Shown one piece after another: positions 8,601 through 15,431 of a DNA stretch of 44,662 bases. The number at the start of each line of letters is the position of its first letter. Within the stretch, counting starts at the first letter, position 1. The DNA is taken from the NCBI GenBank assembly GCA_035286365.1, contig DATHJZ010000155.1, positions 1 through 44,662 of the forward strand. The letters are read 5' to 3'. The position numbers and the translations under genes are program-made. The notes beneath the pieces are model-generated. The model made no database searches. It had not been told where the DNA came from and saw nothing but the letters and a program-made list of their open reading frames with translations. The DNA comes from CADEED01 sp035286365. GTDB lineage: Bacteria; Pseudomonadota; Gammaproteobacteria; Steroidobacterales; Steroidobacteraceae.

Positions 8601-8629
8601 GTTCTTTACCCCGTTTCGGTTGTTAGTCT
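8601..8629 (+). promoter_or_regulatory. Putative promoter of TonB receptor 3
   Basis: GTTCTT (8601-8606), a 17-nt spacer, then TAGTCT (8624-8629) preceded by GTTGT. It matches the layout seen before receptors 1 and 2, at almost the same distance from the hairpin and ATG as in receptor 2 (122 versus 128 nt from GTTG to ATG). The remainder of the 8407-8740 gap shows only the preceding terminator and the leader hairpin. Confidence 0.42.
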
Positions 8630-8640
8630 CCTGCCCATGG

Positions 8641-8667
8641 ATGCGTGCGTGCAACAACAGCACGCGT
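8641..8667 (+). promoter_or_regulatory. Leader hairpin with CAACAACA loop (receptor 3)
   Basis: ATGCGTGC (8641-8648) pairs with GCACGCGT (8660-8667), with one T-G wobble at the second pair, around the 11-nt loop GTGCAACAACA. Relative to receptor 2, the second pair changes T-A to T-G and the eighth changes T-G to C-G, so pairing is kept. The structure ends 73 nt before the ATG. Confidence 0.5.
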
Positions 8668-8740
8668 CAAGGGGTTTTGTTCAACGGCTGCGCGCAGCAA
8701 GGACAAGTGCGTCGGCAGCCAAGGTCGTGCAGGAGGCTTC

Positions 8741-11700
8741 ATGAATTCTTATCGGTATCGCGGCTTGCGCCGCGCGGCGATTTTGCTTTGCAGCGTCGCC
8801 GCGGCAGCCACCAGTTCACTCGCATCTGCCCAGGCGGCTCCTGCCGAGGACACAATCCTCGATGAAGTCGTCGTCACCGGATCGCGCATCGCGCGTCCGA
8901 ACCTCGAATCCGCAGTTCCGGTCACGACCGTCTCCGCCGCGGAGTTGTACGAAACGGGCAGCACCTCGGTTGGCGATCTGCTCAACGACCTCCCGGCATT
9001 GCGCAGCACCTTCAGCCAGTCAAACTCGAGCCGCTTTCTCGGCACCACCGGCCTCAACCTGCTCGACCTGCGCGGCCTCGGCACGCAACGCACGCTGGTT
9101 CTCGTCAACGGTCGCCGCCACGTGGGCTCTGACATCCTCGGCAACGCCGTGTCGCCCGACACGAATACGTTTCCGACGGACCTCATCGAACGCATCGACG
9201 TCGTCACCGGCGGCAACTCCGCCGTGTACGGCTCGGACGCCATCGCGGGCGTCGTGAATTTCATCCTGAAGAAGGATTTCCAGGGCCTGCAGTTCCGTGG
9301 CCAGGGTGGTGAGACCACGAGCGAACACGACGCGGGCAACTACTACGCCAGCGTGCTGGCCGGCACGAACTTCATGGATGACCGCGGCAACATCGCGGCC
9401 AACTTCGAATACGCGAAGCAAGATCCGTTCTTCGCCTCCGACCGGCAGAACCTGCGCCGCCAGGGCCTGTTCGTCATCACCGATGCGGACGATCCGGATG
9501 CGGCGAATGGTTCCGACGGCGTACCCGATCGCCTGTACTACGGCGACGTGCGCAACATCACCTACAACGGCGGCAACTTGCTGATCGCGACACCGATGGG
9601 TGGCACGGCCGCCCCATGCGGAGTCGACTCGCAGGGCGCCCCCTTTTCCTGCTCATACCAGTGGAACCCGGACGGCTCGCTGGTCCCGCAGACCGGCGAG
9701 CGTATCGGTCTCGCCCCGGCCGGCAATTACTCGGGCGGCAACGGCAGCAACAACCGCGAACGGAATGCACTGGCTATCTACCCGGAGCTCGAGCGTTACA
9801 GCTTCAACGTCTTCGGCAATCTGCAGATTTCAGAAGCGTTCGCGCCGTTCATCGAGGCGAAATACATCCGCACGAACTCGGTCCGGTTCGGCCAGCCGGC
9901 GTTCTTCACCGGCGGCACGATCGACGCCGACCGCGAACGGCCGCGCTTCGACAATCCCTTCATCACGGATGCCAATCGCGCGGTGATCCAAGCGGCGCGC
10001 GTGGCGCAGGGCGCCGCGCCCATCGTCGACGGCGCGACGCCGCTACCGTTTCGCCGCAACTTGCTCGACCTGGGCAATCGCGAGGAGGACGCGACGCGCG
10101 AGACCACGCGTTTCGTGCTGGGCGTGGGTGGTGAAGTCGCCGCGGGATGGAACTACGAAGTCTCCGTGAACTGGGGCCAGTTCAAGGAAGACACGGAAGT
10201 GCTCGGCAATCTCGACGTCCAGAAGTTTGCCCTGGCGATGGATTCGACGCGCAATGGGGCGGGGCAGATCGTCTGCCGTTCGCAGATCGATCCTGATGCG
10301 GCCTACAGCGTTGGCTTCCTGTTCGACGATCCGAATACGCCGGAACTCGAGCCGGCAGCACAATTCGCGGAGGATCGGCTGGCTGGCGACATCGCGGGCT
10401 GCGTGCCGTTCAATCCGTTCGGCGAAGGCAACATGACTCCGGAAATGAAGAGGTATCTGCTGGTCGACACCACGTCGACGGGCAAGATCACCGAATTCGT
10501 GGCGAACGCCACGATCACGGGCGACTCGAGCAGCTGGTTCTCGCTGCCCGCGGGCCCCGTCGGCGTGGCGTTCGGCCTCGAGCACCGCACCGAAGAAAAC
10601 TCCTTCCAGGCGGATCCCGTCGTGGCGAACGGCCTCACGTTCTACAACGCGCTCACCGCGCTCGTAGCGCCGAAGTTCAAGGTCGACGAGGTGTTCACCG
10701 AGTTCCGCATACCGCTGCTCAAGGACAAGACGGCGGCGCAGGAGCTCACGCTGAATCTCGCCGCGCGTTTCGCCGACTACAACGGCTCGACCGGCGGAGT
10801 GCTGGCTTACAACGGCGGCATTGAATACGCGCCGATCGATGGACTGCGGTTCCGCGCAGGTCTGGCACGCGCGGTACGTGCGCCGAGCCTCGCCGATCTG
10901 TACACGGCGCAGGGCCAGAACTTGAACGCAGCGCCTCTCGATCCATGCTCGGTGGACAACCGCGGCAATGGTTCGCCGACCCGCGCCGCCAACTGCGCGG
11001 CGGCCGGCGTTCCCGACGACTACAACTTCACCTACCTGTCGTCGATCGAAATCGTCAGCGGCGGTAATCCTGATCTCAAGGAGGAAACGTCGGATTCGTT
11101 CACCGCGGGCGTGGTGTGGCAACCGAGCTTCGCGCCGGGCTTCACACTGTCGGCTGACTACTTCGACATCGAGATCGACGACGTAATCACGGCGCCGAGC
11201 GCGCAGGACATCATGGACGCGTGCTACGACGCGCCGGACCTGAACAACCAGTTCTGCAGTTTGTTCACGCGCAATGGCGCGGGCGCCGGGCCTCTGGGTG
11301 AGGTTCCGAATCAGATCCTGCAGGGCAGCCTGCTGCAGTTGTCGCTCAACTACGCGAGCTCGAAGGCGCGTGGTGTGGATATCGAAGCGGGTTACACCCA
11401 TGACATCGGTGACGCCGGCAAGCTCAGCACGCGCCTCGTGTGGACACACATGCTGCAACGTGATGACTTCCTGAATCCCGCTGCGCCCGGCGATGCCGAC
11501 CAGATCCTGCTGGAACTGGGCGACCCGAAGGATGCGTTCAACCTGAGCACGGACTTGGCGCTGGGCAAGCTCAAGTTCGGATATCAGCTGCGTTACATCG
11601 GCAAGCAGGTCCTCAACTTCTACGAGGACACGTTCGGGCTGCAGGGTAATCCCCCGCAGAATCTGGACTACGCCGACGTGCGCTATTACGGCGAAGTGTT

Positions 11701-11875
11701 CTATCACGACATCCGCGCCGCGTATGACGTGACCGACTCGGTCAACGCCTACCTGGGTGTCGACAACCTGACCAACCGGATCCCGCCGTACGGCCTGACC
11801 GGCACCGGCGCGGGCAGCGGCATCTACGAAGCGAAAGGCCGGTTTGCCTACGCGGGCGTGAAGTGGCAGTTCTGA
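8741..11875 (+). CDS. TonB-dependent outer-membrane receptor 3
   Basis: 1044 residues from the ATG at 8741, preceded by GCAGGAGG. The signal peptide is RRAAILLCSVAAAATSSLASAQ. The TonB-box/plug junction is LDEVVVTGSRIARPN, and the plug is almost identical to receptor 2 (SVGDLLNDLPALRSTFSQSN, NLLDLRGLGTQRTLVLVNGR). Divergence is greatest in extracellular-loop-like segments, for example after VPDRLYYGDVRNITYNGGN and around the VAQGAAPIVDG segment. The chain ends AGVKWQF with a terminal aromatic. It is a paralogue of receptor 2, probably importing a related but distinct substrate. It is followed by a bidirectional terminator, so it is likely monocistronic. Confidence 0.95.
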   Translation: MNSYRYRGLRRAAILLCSVAAAATSSLASAQAAPAEDTILDEVVVTGSRIARPNLESAVPVTTVSAAELYETGSTSVGDLLNDLPALRSTFSQSNSSRFLGTTGLNLLDLRGLGTQRTLVLVNGRRHVGSDILGNAVSPDTNTFPTDLIERIDVVTGGNSAVYGSDAIAGVVNFILKKDFQGLQFRGQGGETTSEHDAGNYYASVLAGTNFMDDRGNIAANFEYAKQDPFFASDRQNLRRQGLFVITDADDPDAANGSDGVPDRLYYGDVRNITYNGGNLLIATPMGGTAAPCGVDSQGAPFSCSYQWNPDGSLVPQTGERIGLAPAGNYSGGNGSNNRERNALAIYPELERYSFNVFGNLQISEAFAPFIEAKYIRTNSVRFGQPAFFTGGTIDADRERPRFDNPFITDANRAVIQAARVAQGAAPIVDGATPLPFRRNLLDLGNREEDATRETTRFVLGVGGEVAAGWNYEVSVNWGQFKEDTEVLGNLDVQKFALAMDSTRNGAGQIVCRSQIDPDAAYSVGFLFDDPNTPELEPAAQFAEDRLAGDIAGCVPFNPFGEGNMTPEMKRYLLVDTTSTGKITEFVANATITGDSSSWFSLPAGPVGVAFGLEHRTEENSFQADPVVANGLTFYNALTALVAPKFKVDEVFTEFRIPLLKDKTAAQELTLNLAARFADYNGSTGGVLAYNGGIEYAPIDGLRFRAGLARAVRAPSLADLYTAQGQNLNAAPLDPCSVDNRGNGSPTRAANCAAAGVPDDYNFTYLSSIEIVSGGNPDLKEETSDSFTAGVVWQPSFAPGFTLSADYFDIEIDDVITAPSAQDIMDACYDAPDLNNQFCSLFTRNGAGAGPLGEVPNQILQGSLLQLSLNYASSKARGVDIEAGYTHDIGDAGKLSTRLVWTHMLQRDDFLNPAAPGDADQILLELGDPKDAFNLSTDLALGKLKFGYQLRYIGKQVLNFYEDTFGLQGNPPQNLDYADVRYYGEVFYHDIRAAYDVTDSVNAYLGVDNLTNRIPPYGLTGTGAGSGIYEAKGRFAYAGVKWQF

Positions 11876-11910
11876 CGCACTGAGACTTGGGCGAACACGT
11901 TGCCCTACGA

Positions 11911-11945
11911 AAAAAGGCCGTCCGAAGGGGCGGCCTTTTCTTTTC
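11911..11945. terminator. Bidirectional terminator between receptor 3 and the APE operon
   Basis: AAAAGGCCG (11912-11920) and CGGCCTTTT (11931-11939) form a GC stem flanked by A-tract and T-tract (TTTTCTTTT). It can terminate receptor 3 on the plus strand and the convergent APE operon on the minus strand. Confidence 0.85.
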
Positions 11946-11960
11946 GGCCCGCAGCGCTTC

Positions 11961-12428
11961 TTACGGTAGTTTGACCACGTCGCCGACGAAGGCAGTGCCG
12001 CCCGTCACGTTACCCGCGCCGCACTGGTACTCGGTTTCGCTCGAGAACTCGTTGTTCTTGTAGTTGCTGCGGATGTTGACGATCGCGTTGCCGCCGACGC
12101 GCTGCGCGTACTGCGTGAGCGTGATCATCGACGAGAGGAACGCCCAGTCGCAGCCCTCCTGGTCCGTCTTGTTGAAGAAGTTGGTCTTCTTGTTGGTGCG
12201 CGCCGGCCCGAGCTGCGCGGTCGGCTTCGCATGCTTCTGCGTGCCGAAGAACAGCTTGATGCCCGGGGCGAGCTGGCCGGAGGCCTGTGCCTTGGCGAGC
12301 GCGGCCTCGATCGGGAATTTCTGCAGCGTGTCCCGCGCGTCGGCGACGGGCGCCGTCGCGAGCAGCGCCGTCACGGCGGCGGCCACCGCGCCCGCGGAAA
12401 GTTTGTCAGCAAGCTTGAACGTGTTCAC
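11961..12428 (-). CDS. Small secreted protein at the end of the APE operon, function unknown
   Basis: 155 residues from a GTG at 12428; the GAGGAG ribosome-binding site overlaps the stop of the upstream ketosynthase, so it is the last gene of the minus operon. The signal peptide ends near TAPVADARD. The mature part begins DTLQKFPIEAALAKAQ and carries two cysteines (EGCDW and EYQCGAG). The pattern QRVGGNAIVNIRSNYKN...ETEYQCGAGNVTGGTAFVGDVVKL recalls small periplasmic or lipoprotein folds of the RcsF/YbjQ kind. I recall similar proteins carrying a misleading 'excinuclease ATPase subunit' label in related genomes; no ATPase motif is present here. An envelope role linked to pigment assembly or sensing is inferred from context only. 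Confidence 0.8.
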   Translation of the reverse strand: MNTFKLADKLSAGAVAAAVTALLATAPVADARDTLQKFPIEAALAKAQASGQLAPGIKLFFGTQKHAKPTAQLGPARTNKKTNFFNKTDQEGCDWAFLSSMITLTQYAQRVGGNAIVNIRSNYKNNEFSSETEYQCGAGNVTGGTAFVGDVVKLP

Positions 12429-12438
12429 GTAAGTCTCC

Positions 12439-13674
12439 TCATTGGCTGCGCGCGAAAATCAACGACGTGTTGATGCCGCCGAACGCAAAGTTGTTGTTCA
12501 TGGCGATGCCGATGTCGAGCTTGCGGCCGTCTCCCTGCAGATAGTCGAGATCGCCGCAGCGCTCATCGACCGTGTGCAGATTGCGCGTCGGTGCAAACCA
12601 CCCCCCGTGCATCATCTGAATCGTCGCCCAACTCTCGAGCGCCCCGCAAGCGCCGAGCGTATGGCCGAAGTGCCCCTTGAGCGAACTCACCGGCGCTTTC
12701 TGCCCGAACACGCGGAACGTGGCCTGGGATTCGGCAATGTCGCCGTGTTCGGTGGCGGTGCCATGGGCGTTGATGTATTGCACCGCCGCCGGATCGACGC
12801 CGGCTTCGGCCAGCGCCATGCGCATGACGCGTTCCATGGTGTTGGTGTTCGGGTGTGTCACGTGGTCGCCGTCGGAATTGGAGGCGAACCCGACTATTTC
12901 CGCATAGATGTGTGCGCCACGCGCCAGCGCCCGCTCGCGCTCTTCGAGCACCAGCGAACACGCGCCTTCGCCGATGACGAGGCCGTCGCGCGACTTGTCG
13001 AACGGCGCCGGGGTCGTCTTGGGCGCGTCGTTGCGCGTGGAAGTTGCGTACAGCGTATCGAATACCGCGGCTTCGGAAACGCACAGTTCCTCGCCGCCGC
13101 CGGCGACCATCGCGTCCTGCAGACCGAAACGGATCGCCTCGTAGGCATAACCGATGCCCTGACTACCCGAGGTGCAGGCGCTCGAGGTCGGGATGACCCG
13201 GCCCTGCAATCCGAAGTACACCCCGATGTTGACCGCCGTGGTGTGGCCCATCATGCGGATGTAGGTAGTCGCATTGATGTTGCCGGATTCGCCGCTGGTC
13301 AGCATGTTGCCGAAATCGCGGATGGCATCCGTGCTGCCGGTGCTCGAGCCGTAGGCGACACCGACACGCCCGGATTTCAGAAACGCCGTTTCCTCTTTCA
13401 GCCCGGCGTCCTCGAGCGCGACTTCGCTCGCGCGCACCGCCATCTGCGCGACGCGCCCCATCGTGCGCGTGGTCTTGCGGGTGTAGTGCGGCGGCAGCGT
13501 GAAGTCGATCACCGGTGCGCCGAGTCGCGTGAGCAGATCGCCGTAGCGTTCCCATTCGGGCATGCGCTGCACGCCACTCGCGCCGGCGCGCAGATTCTTT
13601 TCGATCTCCGGCCAGTTGAGGCCGAGCGAGGTAACGCCCGCCATGCCGGTGACAACCACCCTGCGCGGGGTCAT
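12439..13674 (-). CDS. apeR: APE 3-oxoacyl-ACP synthase, ApeR-like (KAS II type)
   Basis: 411 residues. A complete Cys-His-His triad is present: C167 in TSSACTSGS, H304 in NAHGTATEHGD and H338 in LKGHFGHTLGA. It catalyses decarboxylative condensation of malonyl-ACP with the growing chain. The ATG overlaps the ketoreductase stop (TGATG), so it is translationally coupled. Gene order DUF3261-DH-KR-KS matches the apeN-P-Q-R end of known APE clusters, except that the second ketosynthase (apeO) is absent from this position and lies on the plus strand. Whether it primes or elongates the polyene cannot be read from the sequence. Confidence 0.9.
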   Translation of the reverse strand: MTPRRVVVTGMAGVTSLGLNWPEIEKNLRAGASGVQRMPEWERYGDLLTRLGAPVIDFTLPPHYTRKTTRTMGRVAQMAVRASEVALEDAGLKEETAFLKSGRVGVAYGSSTGSTDAIRDFGNMLTSGESGNINATTYIRMMGHTTAVNIGVYFGLQGRVIPTSSACTSGSQGIGYAYEAIRFGLQDAMVAGGGEELCVSEAAVFDTLYATSTRNDAPKTTPAPFDKSRDGLVIGEGACSLVLEERERALARGAHIYAEIVGFASNSDGDHVTHPNTNTMERVMRMALAEAGVDPAAVQYINAHGTATEHGDIAESQATFRVFGQKAPVSSLKGHFGHTLGACGALESWATIQMMHGGWFAPTRNLHTVDERCGDLDYLQGDGRKLDIGIAMNNNFAFGGINTSLIFARSQ

Positions 13675-14399
13675 CAGACCAGTCCGCCGTTCACGCCGAT
13701 TACTTGGCGCGTGATGTAGTCCGCCTCGCGCGACATCAGGAACGCGACGACACCCGCGACTTCCTCAGGCTCTCCGACGCGACCCGCGGGAATCATTTTC
13801 AAAGCCTCTTCGATGGGCGCGGTGGCGATCATGTCGGTGCGAATGAGTCCGGGGGCAACGCAGTTGACGGTTATCTGCCGGCTCGCGAGTTCGATGGCCA
13901 GCGCTTTGGAGGCGCCAATAATACCCGCCTTGGCGGCCGAGTAATTCACCTGGCCGCGATTGCCTGCGACGCCGGACACGGAAGATAGAGTCACGACGCG
14001 GCCGGGCTGCCGGCGGCGGATCATGGGCATGATCAGCGGTTGCAATACATTATAAAAACCGTTCAGGTTGGTGCTTACGACCTGGTCCCAGTCCTCGCCC
14101 GTGAGTGCCGGAAACGCGCCGTCGCGCGCTATCCCGGCGTTGCAGACCACGCCGTAGTACGCGCCGTGCGCGGCAATGTCTGCCGTCAACGCCGCGGCGC
14201 AAGCGGAGCGATCGGTGACGTCGAAGTGCAATACACGGGCGGTGGCGCCCGCGCTGGTGAGATCCGCAAGCATTGCATCGAGCGCGGGCGAGGCCGTGCG
14301 GCCATGAATGACCAGCGTGTATCCGGCTTTCGCGAGGCGGAACGCAATGGCGCGACCGATGCCGCGGCTCGAACCGGTGACGAGAATGGTGTCAACCAC
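13674..14399 (-). CDS. apeQ: APE 3-oxoacyl-ACP reductase, ApeQ-like (SDR)
   Basis: 241 residues from GTG 14399, which overlaps the dehydratase stop. The upstream in-frame extension to 14489 lies within the dehydratase gene and is not expected to be translated. Classical SDR features: TGSSRGIGRA cofactor loop (residues 8-17), NAGIARDG, catalytic Ser in TLSSVSG, YSAAKAG (Tyr-x3-Lys), and VAPGLIRTDM. It reduces the beta-ketoacyl-ACP made by the ketosynthases, using NADPH by family precedent. The position between DH and KS is that of ApeQ in aryl polyene clusters. Confidence 0.92.
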   Translation of the reverse strand: MVDTILVTGSSRGIGRAIAFRLAKAGYTLVIHGRTASPALDAMLADLTSAGATARVLHFDVTDRSACAAALTADIAAHGAYYGVVCNAGIARDGAFPALTGEDWDQVVSTNLNGFYNVLQPLIMPMIRRRQPGRVVTLSSVSGVAGNRGQVNYSAAKAGIIGASKALAIELASRQITVNCVAPGLIRTDMIATAPIEEALKMIPAGRVGEPEEVAGVVAFLMSREADYITRQVIGVNGGLV

Positions 14400-14877
14400 C
14401 GGAGTCTTCCGGCGGCGGCAGGAACGGCCGGATATCGCGCGGCCGATAGGCCTTGAGCGTGCACTCGGCGATGCGCTGTCCCTGCGCACTCAATGTGCAG
14501 TCGTACGCGGCGAAGTCTTCCTCGTCGCGCAACGCAAGCCGCGCTTCGACGACGAGTTTCGTACCGAACGGGATGATCTCGAACGTGGATCCAGCCATCC
14601 AACGATAATAGCGCGAGCCGATCAGCAACCCGATCGAGGCTTGCTCTCCGCGCTGCGCCTGCTCGATGCCGGCGAACGCGGCGGCCGCCTGCGCCATGTA
14701 CTCGATACCCACCCAGCCCGGGACGCCGTGCGCGTCGGTGAACGTGCTGGTCGGGCGAGTCGTGAGGCTGGCGCGCAGCCAGTCCTCGCCATATTCGTCG
14801 ATCGAATCGAGCAGGCTCATGGCGCCACGGTGCGGCACCAGTTCCTCCACGCGATACGACAGGCCCAAACGCAGCAT
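14392..14877 (-). CDS. apeP: APE hotdog dehydratase, ApeP-like
   Basis: 161 residues. The ApeP-type hotdog signature LVPHRGAMSLLDSIDEYGEDWL sits at the N-terminus, followed by GVPGWVGIEYMAQAAAAFAGI (central helix) and GLLIGSRYYRW. In characterised APE systems ApeP forms a dehydratase complex with an ApeI-type partner, removing water from beta-hydroxyacyl-ACP to build the conjugated double bonds. It sits between the DUF3261 lipoprotein gene (2-nt gap) and the ketoreductase (8-nt overlap). A second ApeP-like protein is encoded at 28409-28840. Confidence 0.88.
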   Translation of the reverse strand: MLRLGLSYRVEELVPHRGAMSLLDSIDEYGEDWLRASLTTRPTSTFTDAHGVPGWVGIEYMAQAAAAFAGIEQAQRGEQASIGLLIGSRYYRWMAGSTFEIIPFGTKLVVEARLALRDEEDFAAYDCTLSAQGQRIAECTLKAYRPRDIRPFLPPPEDSGG

Positions 14878-14879
14878 TG

Positions 14880-15431
14880 TTAGTTAGACACGGCAGGCTT
14901 GGTGTCGATGGTCAGCGAGTAGTCGAACTCGAAGTTCACGAACCACAGGCGTCCGTTCCATGGATCGGCCGAGGCGTAATGCACCTCGGCGATCAGCGCC
15001 GCGCCGCGCTGCAGGCGGCGCACGCCCGCGAACGGTTCGGTGACCGTAAGACCGGCCTGGCCGAACGCGGCCTGCACGGCGGCCAGTGGCCACAACGCGA
15101 GCTGTACGTCGGCGAGCACACGTTCCGGATCGACGTTGTCCGGAACGAAGGCGCTCCTTTGTGCGCTGACCTGCGTGCCGTCCCAGCTGGCCGTGAAGAG
15201 TCTTTGGCCCGTGGCGGTGACGCCAACGACCTTGAGACCCGCGGCGTCGAGCTGGAGCGCGGTCGACAACGTCAGCGCGCGCGCGCCATAGATGGCATGG
15301 ATCACCTGCGAAGCGCTGCGCGCACTCAACGCGGCCGGCGACGCGAGCGGGATCTTTGCCGTCTCATGCGTGGTCCGCGTCGCGCAGCCGGCGAGCAGCA
15401 GGGCGAGACAGAGTGCCGTTCGCGATCGCAT
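14880..15431 (-). CDS. DUF3261 outer-membrane lipoprotein of the APE operon
   Basis: 183 residues from ATG 15431, which overlaps the MMPL stop (TGATG). A GTG one codon upstream is an alternative start. Lipoprotein signal peptide with lipobox LLLAGC (MRSRTALCLALLLAGC). The rest (LTLSTALQLDAAGLKVVGVTATGQRLF, DNVDPERVLADVQLALWP, RLWFVNFEFDYSLTIDTKP) fits DUF3261. This family is nearly always found beside MMPL and LolA-like genes in aryl polyene clusters, corresponding to ApeN. It is probably part of the route that moves the aryl polyene lipid to the outer membrane. The mechanism is unknown. Confidence 0.88.
   Translation of the reverse strand: MRSRTALCLALLLAGCATRTTHETAKIPLASPAALSARSASQVIHAIYGARALTLSTALQLDAAGLKVVGVTATGQRLFTASWDGTQVSAQRSAFVPDNVDPERVLADVQLALWPLAAVQAAFGQAGLTVTEPFAGVRRLQRGAALIAEVHYASADPWNGRLWFVNFEFDYSLTIDTKPAVSN

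Noticed and set aside
12442..13719. 425-codon plus-strand frame over the ketosynthase
   Set aside because: Antisense to an intact KAS with its full catalytic triad; no recognisable motif.
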